DNA of 64,000 nt from Provencibacterium sp. (GTDB lineage Bacteria; Bacillota; Clostridia; Oscillospirales; Ruminococcaceae), in contig JAAWAN010000008.1 of the NCBI GenBank assembly GCA_022792175.1, positions 1 through 64,000 on the forward strand, written 5' to 3'. Within the stretch, counting starts at the first letter, position 1, and every line of letters begins with the position of its first letter. Under the pieces are notes generated by a model that did not search any database, was not told the origin of the DNA, and saw only the letters and a list, made by a program, of their open reading frames with translations. Below, piece by piece: positions 8,892 through 17,411 of the stretch. A program made the position numbers and the translations under genes.

Positions 8892-9020
8892 TTGAAAAAC
8901 AAAGAGGCACTCCCAATTCCTTTGCGGGTTATTGCATTTTTACTTTTGTTTTGTATGCTGTTTTTAGCTTTATGCCTATTTGCAAATTTTTGGAAGGTAA
9001 TGCCGGGAGAAAAGCAATAG
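8892..9020 (+). CDS. 42-residue membrane micro-protein in acylation cassette
   Basis: TTG 8892 has a strong AAGGAGGA ribosome binding site five bases upstream, and the frame runs to TAG 9018-9020. The product is a short charged head (MKNKEALPIPLRV), one hydrophobic segment and a short tail ending PGEKQ. Its IPLRV-AF-L-FC-LFL-L pattern matches the N-terminal membrane anchor of the next gene product at 14 of 19 positions, pointing to a partial duplication of that gene or a domain dedicated to binding the same MBOAT partner. It sits 36 bases after the MBOAT gene and 15 before the SGNH gene. DltX, a small membrane protein of D-alanylation operons, is a functional analogue by position, not by shown homology. 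Confidence 0.6.
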   Translation: MKNKEALPIPLRVIAFLLLFCMLFLALCLFANFWKVMPGEKQ

Positions 9021-9035
9021 TACGGAGGAGTTCTT

Positions 9036-10355
9036 TTGAAAAGAGAAGGCACAGGGAAGATTCCTTTAAGGGTAGGAGCCTTTATACTGATTTTCTGTAT
9101 CCTCTTTTTGGGATTGGAGAAGTTTTGCTTTGATGACAGATCCCTCTGGCCAACATGGAAGACCCTGCAATCAAAGGAGGGAGAGAAACCCGATATTTTA
9201 ATTTTGGGAAATTCGAATGCTTATACCACATTGAATGCTTTGTATTTAAGCGAAGCATTCGAAAAAAATGTCCAAATATTGGCCTCTGATTCTCAGATTA
9301 TGCCGATTACCTTAGAAAACTATAAAGTGGTATCCAAATATCAGAATCCCAAAATTATAATTCTGGAAATGACATCCATTATCTTTAACACCAGAGATAG
9401 CCTTCGAAATGAACAGAAAGGTTCTGCAATGGTTAATTTTGACGGCATATCGAATTATTGGGATAAGCTGAGAGCAGTTTCATCTTTTTTTAAACCTCAG
9501 GATATTTTGGAAAGCATGTTTCAGCTTTTGCGTCCCTCTTCTTCCTGGAGTCGTTTTCCTTATGGATTAAGAAAAATGAAGAATGAGAGAAAGCAGCATA
9601 ATCCATATGAAAATCTTAATATGAACGGGTATATGGGGAAAAATACAATATCTCATTTTGAATACAGTAAATATGAGAATATAGATGAAGTTTTAAATTC
9701 ATACCTGCTTGAGGATGCCGATTATTTTATTCCTGAGTACAATGAAAAAGCATTAGCAAGCTTTTTGGAGCTGGCAGAAAATAATGGGACAGAGATATGG
9801 CTTTTTAAAAGTCCTAACTTTCGGCTCAGAAGGAAGGAAATAGAAAGAATTGAAGAACTGGTGGCTTATTCTCCCGCAGTAAGCTATGTAGATGATATGA
9901 CCATCGATTTTAAGAAAATCGGCTTGACAGAAGAGGACTATTATGATGTAGGCCATTTGAATCGCCGCGGAGCAGCAAAGGTGACGAGATATTATGCAGA
10001 CTTAATTGAGGAACGCTTAGGCTGGGAGCAAAAAAGCGGTGTGTTTGCTTATCAGGATGAGCAGGCTGAAAAGCTGGAAGATGGACGGTGGAAATATACG
10101 GTATACAATGAAGATCCAAATACACTCTACCGTTTCTGCCTTTACCACAGAGAAACGAATACTCTTGCAGATATACAAGATTTTTCAAATAAAAACGATT
10201 ACATTTTTGAAGAAGATATTCTTGAATCAAATAAATACCGTTTAGAAGTCACGATGCTCCCGGAAGATGCGGATTATAAGGAGACAGCGGTGATTGCAGA
10301 AAGGGGAATGCGAATATCATTTATGGTTTACAACGATAGTGTGATTAAGCTTTGA
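9036..10355 (+). CDS. Membrane-anchored SGNH acyl-esterase/transferase with C-terminal beta domain
   Basis: A 439-residue protein starting at TTG 9036 behind GGAGGAG. One N-terminal membrane segment (residues about 9-29) places the rest outside. The SGNH-type block I reads ILILGNSNAY, with candidate nucleophile Ser60, and the late block reads DVGH at 304-307, giving the Asp-x-x-His dyad. DltD/AlgJ/AlgX-like proteins of this type work with MBOAT partners in O-acylation. Residues about 345-439 form a strand-rich domain (WKYTVYNEDPNTLYRFCLYH, YRLEVTML) possibly akin to those on the permease and the deacetylase. The gene is distinctly AT-rich. Catalysis is inferred from motifs; esterase versus transferase cannot be decided. 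Confidence 0.75.
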   Translation: MKREGTGKIPLRVGAFILIFCILFLGLEKFCFDDRSLWPTWKTLQSKEGEKPDILILGNSNAYTTLNALYLSEAFEKNVQILASDSQIMPITLENYKVVSKYQNPKIIILEMTSIIFNTRDSLRNEQKGSAMVNFDGISNYWDKLRAVSSFFKPQDILESMFQLLRPSSSWSRFPYGLRKMKNERKQHNPYENLNMNGYMGKNTISHFEYSKYENIDEVLNSYLLEDADYFIPEYNEKALASFLELAENNGTEIWLFKSPNFRLRRKEIERIEELVAYSPAVSYVDDMTIDFKKIGLTEEDYYDVGHLNRRGAAKVTRYYADLIEERLGWEQKSGVFAYQDEQAEKLEDGRWKYTVYNEDPNTLYRFCLYHRETNTLADIQDFSNKNDYIFEEDILESNKYRLEVTMLPEDADYKETAVIAERGMRISFMVYNDSVIKL

Positions 10356-10403
10356 AAAGCTGTCTCCTGATATTTAAAAGAAGGATTTTTATGTTGCTAA
10401 AGC

Positions 10404-10512
10404 TGTAGTTTTAGTAACTGACTTAAATTCAGGCATCAAACAAAAAATTAGCATCTATTTTTATCGTTATTCGATAAAAATAGATGCTAATAATCCAGTT
10501 GTTAAAGCTACA
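10404..10512. repeat. 109-bp palindromic repeat, copy 2 (MITE-like)
   Basis: Differs at one base from the copy at 7186-7294, in the same orientation, with the same perfect 19-bp hairpin and imperfect outer arms. It ends 48 bases before the start codon of the heparinase-like gene. The two copies thus bracket the MBOAT/micro-protein/SGNH module as a direct repeat about 3.2 kb apart. Confidence 0.85.
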
Positions 10513-10560
10513 CTTTTGACGTGGTATAAAGCGATGAAGAGTTTTGGGCGGAGGTTAAAG

Positions 10561-12561
10561 ATGAACAGGAAAAGGAATGGTAATAGAAAGGAATTTTCCC
10601 TATACATTAGCAGGTGTCTGGCTCTGGCTGCCATGTTGGGGATGGTTTTATCAGGATGCTCTGGAGTGGCTCCGGCAGACCCGTCCTCTTCTTTGGAGAC
10701 TGCGCCGAAGGAGAGCTCCCTGGCTCCTGCTACGAAAGCAGATTCTGAAGAAAAGAAGGGTGATGTTCAGCATGGAAAATACGGCCTTTCGAGGAATGAA
10801 CTGCTGATGTTTCCCAAATTATCGGCTGCTCAGGCAGAAGCCAATAAAAAAAGCGCCGAAGCAATACGGGGCGGAGAACTGGTAGTTTATACGGCGATTG
10901 AAGACAAACTGCCTTATGACATTGAAAAAATTGATTGGAATGTGCAGTTCAGCAATATTCCTACTACATTCCAGCTTTATCTGCAGTGTTTAAAGCCCGT
11001 TCAGTTTTTAACCGCAAGCTATGAAGAAACAGAAGAATTGGAAAATTTAGAGTTGGCTGCCCGATTTATTGAAAGCTGGCGGGCATACAGCAGCGACCTC
11101 GAGCAGAGCGGAGAAAATCCATGGGTCTGGGACCAGCATGGAACGGCACTGAGGACAGAGATATTAATTTATTATTTGACGGTTGCAGAAGAAGCCGGAG
11201 CCTTGAAACCAGACCTGGAAGAAATGGTTTTAGATATTTTAGAAGAACATGGAGAATTTTTGAGCAGCGCTGATAACTATCATCGAAATCATAACCATGG
11301 TGTATATGAAGACCGCGCTTTAATCTATCTCTCCTACTTCCTGAATAATGATCATAAAGATACATGGCTAAATTTAGCCAAAGAGCGGGTAACTGAACAG
11401 TGGAATTTTGCTTTTACATCGGAAATGGTGAATACTGAAAATTCTTTTGCCTATCATCTGCTGGGCCAGGGACTGTTTCAGGGGATAGCAGATTTTCTTA
11501 ACACGCAAAACGACTCTTATGGAACCTTTATCACCAGCAATCTGACAGAGGCGGATAACTTTACCGCCTGGATGCTCAAACCCAACGGGAGAAGTCCCCT
11601 GACAGGTGACTCATCAGAGTCCAACTGCGTAGACAGGTGGAAAACGGGAAATCAAACGCTGGTTTATGCATCCACTCTGGGAGAGCTGGGAGAAAAGCCC
11701 TTGGAAAGAAGCCGCCTTTTCCGGGAATCCGGCTATTTTTCCGGACGCGAATTTTGGAGCAGTGAGGACAGTGCGGATGGCCGCACAGCGTTTGACCAGG
11801 CGGTATGGACAATGTTTAAATCGGGATATTCATCTACAGGACACAAGCATGCAGATGATAATTCCTTTATCCTTTATGCCAAAGGATATGATATTTTTGT
11901 AGGCAGTGGCTTATATGGCTATGTAAAGGACGATGCGAGAACCTATATTACCTCGGCAAAGGCGCATAATTCTGTTATTGTAGATGAGACCTCCTATCTT
12001 CCCCTGCAGGAGGGGATGGAAAAGACGGGAATATGCAAATATGTTCGGGATTATGAAGCGGGCTATGATCATGTTGTCGGATTCAATAATATTTATGACG
12101 GCGTTCAAATGAAGAGGCATTTCGTTTATTTGGATGAAGCTGTTTTACTCTATGATGAGATACGCTCAGATACGCAGCACACCTATTCCCAGCTTTTCCA
12201 GTGTTCCAAAGATACCGTTTTAATAGAGAGCAACGATTCAGAACTGCTGCTGAAAATTGCAGATACAGGATATTATGCCAGAGTAAAACAACTGCTGCCA
12301 GGTACAACGGTGGAGATTATCGAGGGAAATGAAAATACAGAATATGGGAAATTCTCTATTAAAGAAGGGCAGCTGGATTATATTACCACGGTAAAATTTA
12401 ATATGCCGGGAGACAACGTAGCTTATGCGACTTTGATTACGATTGAAAATGCCGATAAAGAGGTTGTGAATCTCCACAGCTGGAATTTTGATGCGCAGAC
12501 GGGAACCTTCACATTTCAAAAGGTGCAGGATGGGGAATTTTATTCTGTTCATTTAAAATAG
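10561..12561 (+). CDS. Heparinase II/III-like polysaccharide lyase lipoprotein
   Basis: A 666-residue exported lipoprotein. Start ATG 10561 has GGCGGAGG upstream; an in-frame TTG at 10516 is less likely. The N-terminus is basic, then hydrophobic, ending in the lipobox MVLSGCSG. The C-terminal half has the heparinase II/III-like signature STGHKHADDNSFILYAKG followed by VGSGLYGY and AHNSVIVDE, and the centre is an alpha-helical toroid-like region with NHNHGVYEDRALI. Enzymes of this class cleave uronic-acid-containing polymers by beta-elimination, using the Tyr and His residues of these motifs. Next to an exporter and acyltransferase, it may trim or release the exported glycan, as AlgL does for alginate. 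Substrate unknown. Confidence 0.8.
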   Translation: MNRKRNGNRKEFSLYISRCLALAAMLGMVLSGCSGVAPADPSSSLETAPKESSLAPATKADSEEKKGDVQHGKYGLSRNELLMFPKLSAAQAEANKKSAEAIRGGELVVYTAIEDKLPYDIEKIDWNVQFSNIPTTFQLYLQCLKPVQFLTASYEETEELENLELAARFIESWRAYSSDLEQSGENPWVWDQHGTALRTEILIYYLTVAEEAGALKPDLEEMVLDILEEHGEFLSSADNYHRNHNHGVYEDRALIYLSYFLNNDHKDTWLNLAKERVTEQWNFAFTSEMVNTENSFAYHLLGQGLFQGIADFLNTQNDSYGTFITSNLTEADNFTAWMLKPNGRSPLTGDSSESNCVDRWKTGNQTLVYASTLGELGEKPLERSRLFRESGYFSGREFWSSEDSADGRTAFDQAVWTMFKSGYSSTGHKHADDNSFILYAKGYDIFVGSGLYGYVKDDARTYITSAKAHNSVIVDETSYLPLQEGMEKTGICKYVRDYEAGYDHVVGFNNIYDGVQMKRHFVYLDEAVLLYDEIRSDTQHTYSQLFQCSKDTVLIESNDSELLLKIADTGYYARVKQLLPGTTVEIIEGNENTEYGKFSIKEGQLDYITTVKFNMPGDNVAYATLITIENADKEVVNLHSWNFDAQTGTFTFQKVQDGEFYSVHLK

Positions 12562-12586
12562 ATTGATAAAGGAGCGAAAAGAATTG

Positions 12587-14098
12587 ATGAAACCTCCGGT
12601 ACAGTTTGTCAGGCGGGCACAGGCCATCTTTTTGTCTGCAGCTCTTTTGCTGTTTTCAGCGGGCTGCCAAAAGCAGCAGGAACAGGCAGGGCCAGAAAAC
12701 GCAGTAGACAGCAGTTCTATCGTTCAGTCTCAGGAATCTGAAAATCCAAACAGTGGAGAATCTGAAAAACAGGAGGAAGAAGGAAAGCTTAAACTGATTT
12801 TTACGATCGATACGGAGGATAAATACGGAGAGGTTCCCAATCTGATTGAATGCGATTTTGGGGATGCAGGTGAATGCGGCGTTAATTATATTATGGATAC
12901 ACTGGAAAAATATGGGATGCGAGGCGTATTCTTCGTCAATATCTATGAGCATGTTCTCTACAGCGGAGAATATGAAGCTTATATGGAAAATCTGGTGAGA
13001 AGGATAGCTGAACGAGGACATGAGGTCGGCCTGCATGCGCACAAGGAGGAGTCCTTTCCTTTCTACCAGAGGGAGATTTATAATCTGGATTTGGAAGATC
13101 AGAAGCAGGTCATTGAATATGGATGCAGCTTTATTGAAGAGCATACCGGAAAGCGTCCGCTTTCTTTCCGGGGAGGCGGCTATTACTGCAACGACGATAC
13201 CTTTACGGCACTGGAGGCCAGCGGAATTCGTTATGACTCCTCCTACTATTATGGAAAAGCCGGTAATCGTTTTATGGAGTATCGTTCACTCAACCAGGTG
13301 TGTCGGATAGGAAATATTATAGAGTTTCCTGTCATACAAACAATCCGCAGCGACGGGATTTTTTCAAAGCTGGATTTTAATAATATGAGCTACGAGGATA
13401 TTATTGCCGTGCTCGAGCAGATGAAGGAGAGGGAAGGGTTTTCTGCAGCGCAGATGATGTTTCATTCCTTCAGCTTTATGGATCAAAGCGTAAAGGATGG
13501 GGTCATGCCCTTTTTCCAGGAGGGAACGCATCCGGCCTATGGCCCCAGCGAGAGTCTTTCCAACAAGTTTATGAAGGTTTTAGACTATATTGATAATGAT
13601 CCAGATATTGAGGTGCTTACATTTGAGCAATATGATGAGCGGCAGTATCCTTTGCCGGATATAGAGGCGGATGGAATATTCTATGTTCAGAACGAGAGGG
13701 GGGAAGAGGCGGCCAAAGGCTTTCAGTTTGAGAGAGCAAATCCAAATTTCAAAGAGGCAGACCTGAACGCTCCCAAGCCGGATGAAGTCATCTGGTTTAC
13801 GCCGCAGGATGTAGAGTTGACGGCGGATGGAATGAGCATACAGGCGAAAAATCTTTATGAAAATGGAAAAATGCAGTATGCCTGGTATATTATCGATCAG
13901 GATAGCTGTCAGGAAATTTACAAAAGGATGTATGAAACGGACAACAGTTTTTCATACACGTTTGAAAAGAGCGGAAATTATCTGCTGAAGGCCTTTGTAC
14001 AAAACGCGAACGAAACAAAGCTTTCGCTTTTGATTGCCGAAATTCAGGTGGATGCGTCATCCAACAAGGTAGATATCAAGCTTTCCAACCGCTCATAG
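12587..14098 (+). CDS. Polysaccharide deacetylase lipoprotein with C-terminal beta domain
   Basis: Starts at ATG 12587 (or TTG 12584; GGAG at 12571-12574). A signal peptide with lipobox LLLFSAGC is followed by a low-complexity acidic/Ser linker. The NodB-type catalytic region runs from KLIFTIDTEDKYG (metal/catalytic Asp) through GHEVGLHAHKEE (histidines), SFRGGGYYCND and the late MFHSFSF. This variant, with DTED and the LHAH motif, is the WalW-like subgroup. Residues about 425-495 form a separate strand-rich domain (YAWYIIDQD, SYTFEKSGNYLLKAFVQN) strikingly like the permease N-terminus. It lies directly downstream of the heparinase-like gene (25-base gap). It probably removes acetyl groups from the exported polymer outside the membrane; substrate inferred from context only. 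Confidence 0.82.
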   Translation: MKPPVQFVRRAQAIFLSAALLLFSAGCQKQQEQAGPENAVDSSSIVQSQESENPNSGESEKQEEEGKLKLIFTIDTEDKYGEVPNLIECDFGDAGECGVNYIMDTLEKYGMRGVFFVNIYEHVLYSGEYEAYMENLVRRIAERGHEVGLHAHKEESFPFYQREIYNLDLEDQKQVIEYGCSFIEEHTGKRPLSFRGGGYYCNDDTFTALEASGIRYDSSYYYGKAGNRFMEYRSLNQVCRIGNIIEFPVIQTIRSDGIFSKLDFNNMSYEDIIAVLEQMKEREGFSAAQMMFHSFSFMDQSVKDGVMPFFQEGTHPAYGPSESLSNKFMKVLDYIDNDPDIEVLTFEQYDERQYPLPDIEADGIFYVQNERGEEAAKGFQFERANPNFKEADLNAPKPDEVIWFTPQDVELTADGMSIQAKNLYENGKMQYAWYIIDQDSCQEIYKRMYETDNSFSYTFEKSGNYLLKAFVQNANETKLSLLIAEIQVDASSNKVDIKLSNRS

Positions 14099-14138
14099 CC
14101 GGCAGCTTTAAGAGTGCACCTAAATCCTGACTCAGAGA

Positions 14139-14186
14139 CGCCCCGGAGGATCGGAATCCCCATTTTGGGGCCGTTTCCTCCGGGCG
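14139..14186 (+). terminator. Hairpin downstream of the polysaccharide island
   Basis: CGCCCCGGAGGA pairs with TCCTCCGGGCG with one bulge, and an inner CCCC-ATTTT-GGGG stem lies between. There is no T-run afterwards, so it is a weak or factor-assisted terminator at best. It falls at the point where base composition changes from AT-rich to GC-rich. Confidence 0.4.
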
Positions 14187-14297
14187 AACATATGAAAAAA
14201 TACGCAAGCCGGAAGATCAGAAAGTACCGCCGCTGTGCTTATGATAGCCTCCCTTGCTCTGTTCGGGCATAAGCCCTGGCGGAGAGGATAAAGCATA

Positions 14298-14326
14298 TTG
14301 AGTTTCCCTGCAAAATGCGCTATAAT
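14298..14326 (+). promoter_or_regulatory. SigA-type promoter of recD2
   Basis: TTGAGT (14298-14303), a 17-base spacer and a perfect TATAAT (14321-14326), 41 bases before the recD2 start codon. The likely transcript also covers comF. Confidence 0.75.
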
Positions 14327-14367
14327 AATCACAAACTATTGTTCTACTGTAGAGGCAGGGCGCGGGT

Positions 14368-16584
14368 ATGGAGAAACAACTGGAAAAGCTGGAGGGGGAG
14401 GTCTCCTCCATCATTTATTATAATGAGGAGAGCGGCTTTTGCGTCTTCGACTTTGAGACAGGGGGAGAGCTGACCTGCGTGGTCGGCGAATTTTCCGATA
14501 TCAGCGAGGGCGAAGGGCTGGTGCTGCATGGCAGCTTTGTCCACCACCCGACCTATGGCATGCAGTTTAAGGCGGTGGCCTGCGAGCACAGCATGCCCTC
14601 GAGCGCCTCGGCTATTCTCAAATATCTATCCTCGGGCGCCATCCGCGGAGTGGGGCCGGTGCTGGCCAAAAGGCTGGTGGAGCGCTTTGGCAGTGAAACG
14701 CTCAATATCATCGAATCGGAGCCGGGAAAGCTGACCGAAGTGCGCGGCATCACCCCCGCGAAGGCGGAGAAGATTGCTGAAGAGTTTCAGCGCATCTATG
14801 GCATCCGCTCGGTGATGCTCTATCTCTCCCAGTTTTCCATCGAGCCGGGGACGGCGATTAAAATCTGGAAACGCTGGGGGATGGGAACGCCCGCGCTGGT
14901 TGCCGAAAACCCCTATGCCCTCTGCTGCGAGGAAATCGGCCTCTCCTTTCAGGAGGCGGACCAGATCGCCATGCAGCTTGAGCTGGATGCCGAAAGCCCC
15001 CAGCGGCTGACGGCCGGGCTGGAGCATGTCCTGCGCGAAAACCTGCTGGCCGGGCACACCTGTCTGCCGCGCGAGCGGCTGGCTTCGGTTGCGGGAAAGC
15101 TGCTCTGCTGCGATGTTTCGCTCAGCGAATGGGCAATAAGCAGGGCGGCAGAGGAGGAGCGGCTCATCGAAAGCGAATATGGCGGCCGCGCCTATATCTA
15201 CCAGCCGCCCTATTACTATGCCGAGCAATATATCGCCGGGCGCATCCGCATGGCCAAGCTTCAGGGGGAAACGCCGGATGCGCATGTGGAGCAGGAGCTC
15301 TCCTCGCTGGAGGAGGAGCTGGGGATTTCGCTCGCCTCCGGGCAGCGGGAGGGAATAGCCGCCGCGCTGCGCTACCCGATTTCCATTTTAACCGGCGGCC
15401 CGGGCACCGGGAAGACGACCACCATCAACGCTATGCTCACCCTCTTTGAGCGGCAGCGGCTGAAGGTGGCGCTCGCCGCTCCTACCGGGCGCGCCGCCAA
15501 ACGGATGAGCGATATGACAGGCCGGGAGGCGAAAACCATTCACCGGCTGCTCGAGGTGGACACCGCCGACCCGCAGCGCCGGCGCTTTAAGCACAACGAG
15601 CAGAACACGCTGGGATATGATGTGCTTATCCTCGACGAGGTTTCGATGGTGGATACCCTGCTTTTTGAGAGCCTGCTGCGGGCGATACGCCTGCAGTGCC
15701 GGATGGTGCTGGTCGGCGACGCCGACCAGCTGCCGAGCGTCAGCGCGGGCAACGTGCTTCATGACCTGATCCGCAGCGGGAGCGTACATACCACCTGCCT
15801 GACTGAAATTTTCCGGCAGGCCAGGGAGAGCCGGATTGTACTGAGTGCGCACGACATTGTACATGGGAAGGTGCCTGAGCTCGGCAAAAAGGAGGGGGAC
15901 TTTTTCTTTCTCGGCCGGGCGGGCGATTTGCAGAGCCTGCAGACAGTGGGGGAGCTCTGCCACACCCGGCTGCCGAAGGCTTATCAGTATTCGCCGCTCT
16001 GGGATATTCAGGTGATTGCGCCGACCCGGGTGGGGGCGCTGGGCACCACCGCCTTAAACCAGCACCTGCAGAAGCTGCTGAACCCGCAGTCCCCCGAGAA
16101 GGCGCAGGCCTCCTTTATGGGCACCGTTTTCCGGGAGGGGGACAAGGTGATGCAGGTGAAGAATAACTATGATATCGAGTTTGAGCGGGACGACGGGACG
16201 CGCGGCGCCGGCGTTTTCAACGGAGATATCGGCGTCATAGAATCGATCGACCGCGGCTCCCGCACGCTGTTTATCCGCTATGAGGACCGGGTGGCCGCCT
16301 ATTCGTTTGATATGCTCGAGCAGCTCGAGCTGGCCTATGCCATCACCGTTCATAAAAGCCAGGGGAGCGAGTTTGAGGCGGTTGTGCTGCCGCTGATGGG
16401 CTACCAGTCGAAGATGTATTTCCGAAACCTTCTCTATACGGCGGTAACCCGCGCGCGCAGGCTGCTGGTGATTGTCGGCTCCTCCTCCGCCGTCAGCTAT
16501 ATGGTGCGCAACAACCTGCGCACCGTGCGCTATACCGGGCTGTGTGAATTCATTCAGGGGGACGGGCAGACGATTTTGGAATAG
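14368..16584 (+). CDS. recD2: RecD2-type SF1B DNA helicase
   Basis: A 738-residue 5'-3' DNA helicase of the RecD2/YrrC type, acting in recombination and repair without RecBC. The N-terminal region (residues about 1-110) is an OB-like segment. A helix-hairpin-helix region follows around GAIRGVGPVLAKRLVERFG and LTEVRGITPAKAEKIAEEF. Walker A GGPGTGKTTT is at about residue 343, DEXX-type ILDEVSMVD at about 425, and the C-terminal UvrD-C2 motif AYAITVHKSQGSEF near residue 655. Length and order match the family. A good promoter lies upstream. comF begins 12 bases downstream, so the two are probably cotranscribed. Confidence 0.93.
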   Translation: MEKQLEKLEGEVSSIIYYNEESGFCVFDFETGGELTCVVGEFSDISEGEGLVLHGSFVHHPTYGMQFKAVACEHSMPSSASAILKYLSSGAIRGVGPVLAKRLVERFGSETLNIIESEPGKLTEVRGITPAKAEKIAEEFQRIYGIRSVMLYLSQFSIEPGTAIKIWKRWGMGTPALVAENPYALCCEEIGLSFQEADQIAMQLELDAESPQRLTAGLEHVLRENLLAGHTCLPRERLASVAGKLLCCDVSLSEWAISRAAEEERLIESEYGGRAYIYQPPYYYAEQYIAGRIRMAKLQGETPDAHVEQELSSLEEELGISLASGQREGIAAALRYPISILTGGPGTGKTTTINAMLTLFERQRLKVALAAPTGRAAKRMSDMTGREAKTIHRLLEVDTADPQRRRFKHNEQNTLGYDVLILDEVSMVDTLLFESLLRAIRLQCRMVLVGDADQLPSVSAGNVLHDLIRSGSVHTTCLTEIFRQARESRIVLSAHDIVHGKVPELGKKEGDFFFLGRAGDLQSLQTVGELCHTRLPKAYQYSPLWDIQVIAPTRVGALGTTALNQHLQKLLNPQSPEKAQASFMGTVFREGDKVMQVKNNYDIEFERDDGTRGAGVFNGDIGVIESIDRGSRTLFIRYEDRVAAYSFDMLEQLELAYAITVHKSQGSEFEAVVLPLMGYQSKMYFRNLLYTAVTRARRLLVIVGSSSAVSYMVRNNLRTVRYTGLCEFIQGDGQTILE

Positions 16585-16596
16585 GGGGCGGCGCGC

Positions 16597-17268
16597 TTGT
16601 CTGTAAAAGAGCGGATTCTCGCGGTTTTCTTTCCGCCCCGCTGCCCGCTCTGCGGGAAGCTGCTTCCCTATGGGGAGGAGTTCTGCCCGGCCTGCCAAAA
16701 GCGGCTGGAGGAGAGCTATGCGCCGGTTTTTCGCCGCATCGGCCTGCCGCCGGGCATTGCCTGCGCGGCTCCGTTTTGCTATGAAGGGGAAATCCGCGAG
16801 CGGATGATTGAGCTGAAAAGCCGGGAAAACCGGGTAAATGCCCGACTGCTGGCGCCGTTTGCGGCGCGGCTGGTGCGGGAGAATGTCCCTTTCTGGAAGG
16901 GGCTTTCGGTTGCCTGCGTTCCGGGCTTTGAACCGAAGGAGCGGGTTTATAATGCGGCAAGAGTGCTGGCACGCCATACCGCCCGGGAACTGGGTCTTCC
17001 CTTTTTGCCAGATGCGCTAATGCAGTGCCGGGAGAAGCGCAGGCAGCATGAGCTTGGCGCCGCTGAGCGGCAGAAAAATGTGCAGGGGCTGTTTTTACCC
17101 GGCAGCGCGCCGGTAGAGGGGAAAAGGATACTGCTGATAGACGATATTGTGACCACCGGCGCAACCCTTTTCAGCTGTGAGCACACGCTGGCAGCTGCCG
17201 GAGCGGAGGAGGTTATCTGTCTGGCGGCGGCCTCCTCGCCGCAGAAAAAAGAGAGGGTCTCCCGCTGA
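16597..17268 (+). CDS. comF: ComF-family phosphoribosyltransferase-like protein
   Basis: A 223-residue ComF-type protein, implicated in natural transformation (handling of incoming single-stranded DNA) though often present in non-competent bacteria. The N-terminus has a zinc finger with CPLCGK and CPACQK pairs. The C-terminus has the phosphoribosyltransferase PRPP loop ILLIDDIVTTGAT. The start is TTG 16597, 12 bases after recD2, with AGGGGG just upstream. Co-location with a RecD2 helicase fits a DNA-processing pair. The substrate of the PRTase-like domain is unknown in this family. Confidence 0.88.
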   Translation: MSVKERILAVFFPPRCPLCGKLLPYGEEFCPACQKRLEESYAPVFRRIGLPPGIACAAPFCYEGEIRERMIELKSRENRVNARLLAPFAARLVRENVPFWKGLSVACVPGFEPKERVYNAARVLARHTARELGLPFLPDALMQCREKRRQHELGAAERQKNVQGLFLPGSAPVEGKRILLIDDIVTTGATLFSCEHTLAAAGAEEVICLAAASSPQKKERVSR

Positions 17269-17290
17269 AAAAGAGAAGCGGGAATGATGG

Positions 17291-17319
17291 TTGAACAAAC
17301 CGGCGAAAAGGTGTATACT
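17291..17319 (+). promoter_or_regulatory. SigA-type promoter of mreB
   Basis: TTGAAC (17291-17296), a 17-base spacer and TATACT (17314-17319). The leader to the start codon at 17412 is roughly 85 bases. Confidence 0.75.
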
Positions 17320-17411
17320 GGTAGGGAAAGCCCAGGCGGACCCTGCAGCCCGGCTGAGGTTATGCGCTGGGAAAAGGACAGGCTTCACAATACAGGCTTT
17401 CGGAGGGAATT

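Noticed and set aside
16054-16977. 307-codon minus-strand frame across recD2 and comF
   Set aside because: It crosses two well-supported genes and has no recognisable product.
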